The translations under genes were made by a program, and so were the position numbers. Source: a virus. Taken from it: a DNA stretch of 31,735 bases. The notes under the pieces are model-generated. The model was not told the origin of the DNA and searched no databases. It was given only the letters and a program-made list of their open reading frames with translations. The first letter of the stretch is position 1; each line of letters starts with the position of its first letter. Shown in pieces: positions 31,039 to 31,735 of this stretch. The stretch lies in the IMG/VR virus record IMGVR_UViG_3300025141_000014, positions 1 through 31,735 of that record; one strand, given 5' to 3'.

Positions 31039-31369
31039 CAAATACATTAGACATAAATATTCTAAGAATGGACTTGTAGCTTGTTATACTTGTGGAGCTG
31101 TAAAGCCTATTAAAGAAATGCAAAACGGACACTTCCAGTCTAGAAAGCATTTAAACACAAGATGGGATGAAGACAACTGTAGACCTCAGGATGTCGGCTG
31201 TAATGTTTTTAAATATGGGGAGCAATACAAGTTCGGAGAGAAACTTAAAAAAGAAGGAATAGATGTTGAAGCATTAATTTTTAAGTCAAGACAATTACAA
31301 AAGTTTAATAATGTAGAATTACAAGAAATGATTATAGAATATAAAGCTAAATTAAATGAATTAATTTAA
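30974..31369 (+). CDS. ninG: NinG/Rap-like recombination nuclease
   Basis: 131 aa. A basic N-terminus precedes CYTCG (C37, C40), then NGHFQSRKH (H53), TRWDEDNCRPQ (N68, C69) and GCN (C76, N77), ending in a helix. This C-x2-C ... GHxxSR ... NxRxQ ... CN layout is that of lambda NinG (Rap), an HNH-like metal-binding protein that cuts recombination intermediates. It completes the annealing-exonuclease-SSB set encoded upstream. Length is shorter than lambda NinG, mainly at the C-terminus. Confidence 0.85.
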   Translation: MKKKLKKKSISKLKKELDAVFSKYIRHKYSKNGLVACYTCGAVKPIKEMQNGHFQSRKHLNTRWDEDNCRPQDVGCNVFKYGEQYKFGEKLKKEGIDVEALIFKSRQLQKFNNVELQEMIIEYKAKLNELI

Positions 31370-31390
31370 CGGTCGCTTAAGCGGTCGCTC
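31370..31390. repeat. GC-rich palindrome and direct repeat after ninG
   Basis: CGGTCGCT occurs at 31370-31377 and 31382-31389, separated by TTAA. The centre CGCTTAAGCG (31374-31383) is a perfect palindrome. About two thirds of these 21 bases are G or C in a genome rich in A and T. It follows the ninG stop directly. It could be a hairpin (no T run follows) or a protein site such as a packaging or cohesive-end signal. Confidence 0.6.
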
Positions 31391-31400
31391 AACCATAAAG

Positions 31401-31432
31401 AATAATAGAAAAATAATAGAAGAATAATAGAA
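31401..31432. repeat. three AATAATAGAA repeats with 11-bp period
   Basis: AATAATAGAA at 31401-31410, 31412-31421 and 31423-31432, each one base apart, followed by similar A/T-rich sequence to 31457. The 11-bp step places every copy on nearly the same face of the helix, as in operator or pac arrays. It precedes the junction-spanning gene and lies about 1.6 kb (circular) upstream of terS. Confidence 0.6.
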
Positions 31433-31460
31433 GATAAAATAAAATAATACTTAAATAATA

Positions 31461-31735
31461 ATGAATGAAACAATAGAAAATATTACTAATATTATATTAC
31501 AGTACAATGAAATAGAAATAGATAAAACAAACGGCTTTTATTTGAATGAAATGTTAAAAGATTTAACTACGAATTTATTCTATTTAGAAACAATAAGAAG
31601 TAAACATCATTTGCACTTTGAGAAGATTATTCATACTGAAGTCTCAAAAGGTAAAAGCGTAGCAAGAGCAACTAATAAAGCTAATGTAGAAGTGCCAGAG
31701 ATTTACCACCTTCGCAGACTTATGACTGCTGGTTA
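31461..31735 (+). CDS. hypothetical protein, N-terminal part of junction-spanning gene
   Basis: ATG at 31461 starts MNETIENITNIILQYNEIEI and runs to the end of the window without a stop. After the circle is closed it continues to the TAA at 198-200, giving 115 aa. The N-terminal 50 residues are acidic helices; the basic part lies in the C-terminal half. It is the first gene after the 11-bp repeats. Function unknown. Confidence 0.8.
   Translation, partial: MNETIENITNIILQYNEIEIDKTNGFYLNEMLKDLTTNLFYLETIRSKHHLHFEKIIHTEVSKGKSVARATNKANVEVPEIYHLRRLMTAG
31609..31735. repeat. terminal direct repeat, right copy
   Basis: Identical to bases 1-127. See the left copy: it lies inside the reading frame that starts at 31461 and marks the overlap by which the contig closes. 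Confidence 0.95.

Noticed and set aside
31401-31432. CRISPR array
   Set aside because: Units of 10 bp with one-base gaps are far too short, and no cas genes are present.
1-31735. Prophage or lysogeny module
   Set aside because: No integrase, excisionase, CI-like repressor or att-like repeat was found; the RHH-like and winged-helix proteins alone do not support lysogeny.

Overview
The window is best read as one complete, circularly closed genome of a tailed phage (siphovirus type, Caudoviricetes) infecting a member of the Bacteroidota, probably Flavobacteriia. The first 127 bases are repeated exactly as the last 127 bases. The molecule therefore closes into a circle of about 31,608 bp, and the first gene is split across the cut. 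The host guess rests on very high A+T content, almost no Shine-Dalgarno sequences, A-rich start contexts such as AAACAAAATGAAAAC, and promoter-like boxes of the flavobacterial TAnnTTTG type. All recognised genes lie on the + strand, packed with ATGA, TTGA or longer overlaps. No integrase, repressor, transposase, tRNA or CRISPR array was seen, so a virulent life style is likely.

Layout: (1) 31461 across the junction to 1415: small genes including a sigma-like or HTH protein and a CxxC membrane protein. (2) 1387-3146: small and large terminase. (3) 3175-10842: tail block, with a tail assembly chaperone carrying a probable -1 frameshift, a tail-completion candidate, two baseplate or tail-tip proteins and the tape measure. 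(4) 10853-17140: head and connector block, with an XkdF-like protease, a scaffold candidate, the major capsid protein, the major tail protein (each of the last two followed by a strong terminator), the portal and connector proteins. (5) 17144-22500: a three-domain LamG-like adhesin and a lysis block (holin candidates, YkuD-like endolysin, unimolecular spanin), then a calcineurin-like phosphoesterase. (6) 22588-31369: an early region behind its own promoter, with Cys-rich mini-proteins, a recombination set (annealing-protein candidate, RecB-like exonuclease, SSB, NinG), an IbrB/IbrA-like pair (ParB-like plus PP-loop PAPS-reductase-like), a structured non-coding RNA candidate, a replication initiator with iteron-like repeats inside its gene, and a DnaB/RecA-like ATPase.

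The genes form a conventional lytic programme: early recombination and replication genes, then packaging, virion assembly and lysis. The tail block sits between the terminase and the head genes, which is not the usual siphophage order. The least conventional parts are the ncRNA or leader-peptide locus at 28435-28570, which shares a 24-nt promoter-like element with the sigma-like gene at 224; the iteron array at 29073-29154; the chaperone frameshift at 3680-3688; and the IbrAB-like pair. All functional calls come from reading motifs in the sequence; no database search was possible.
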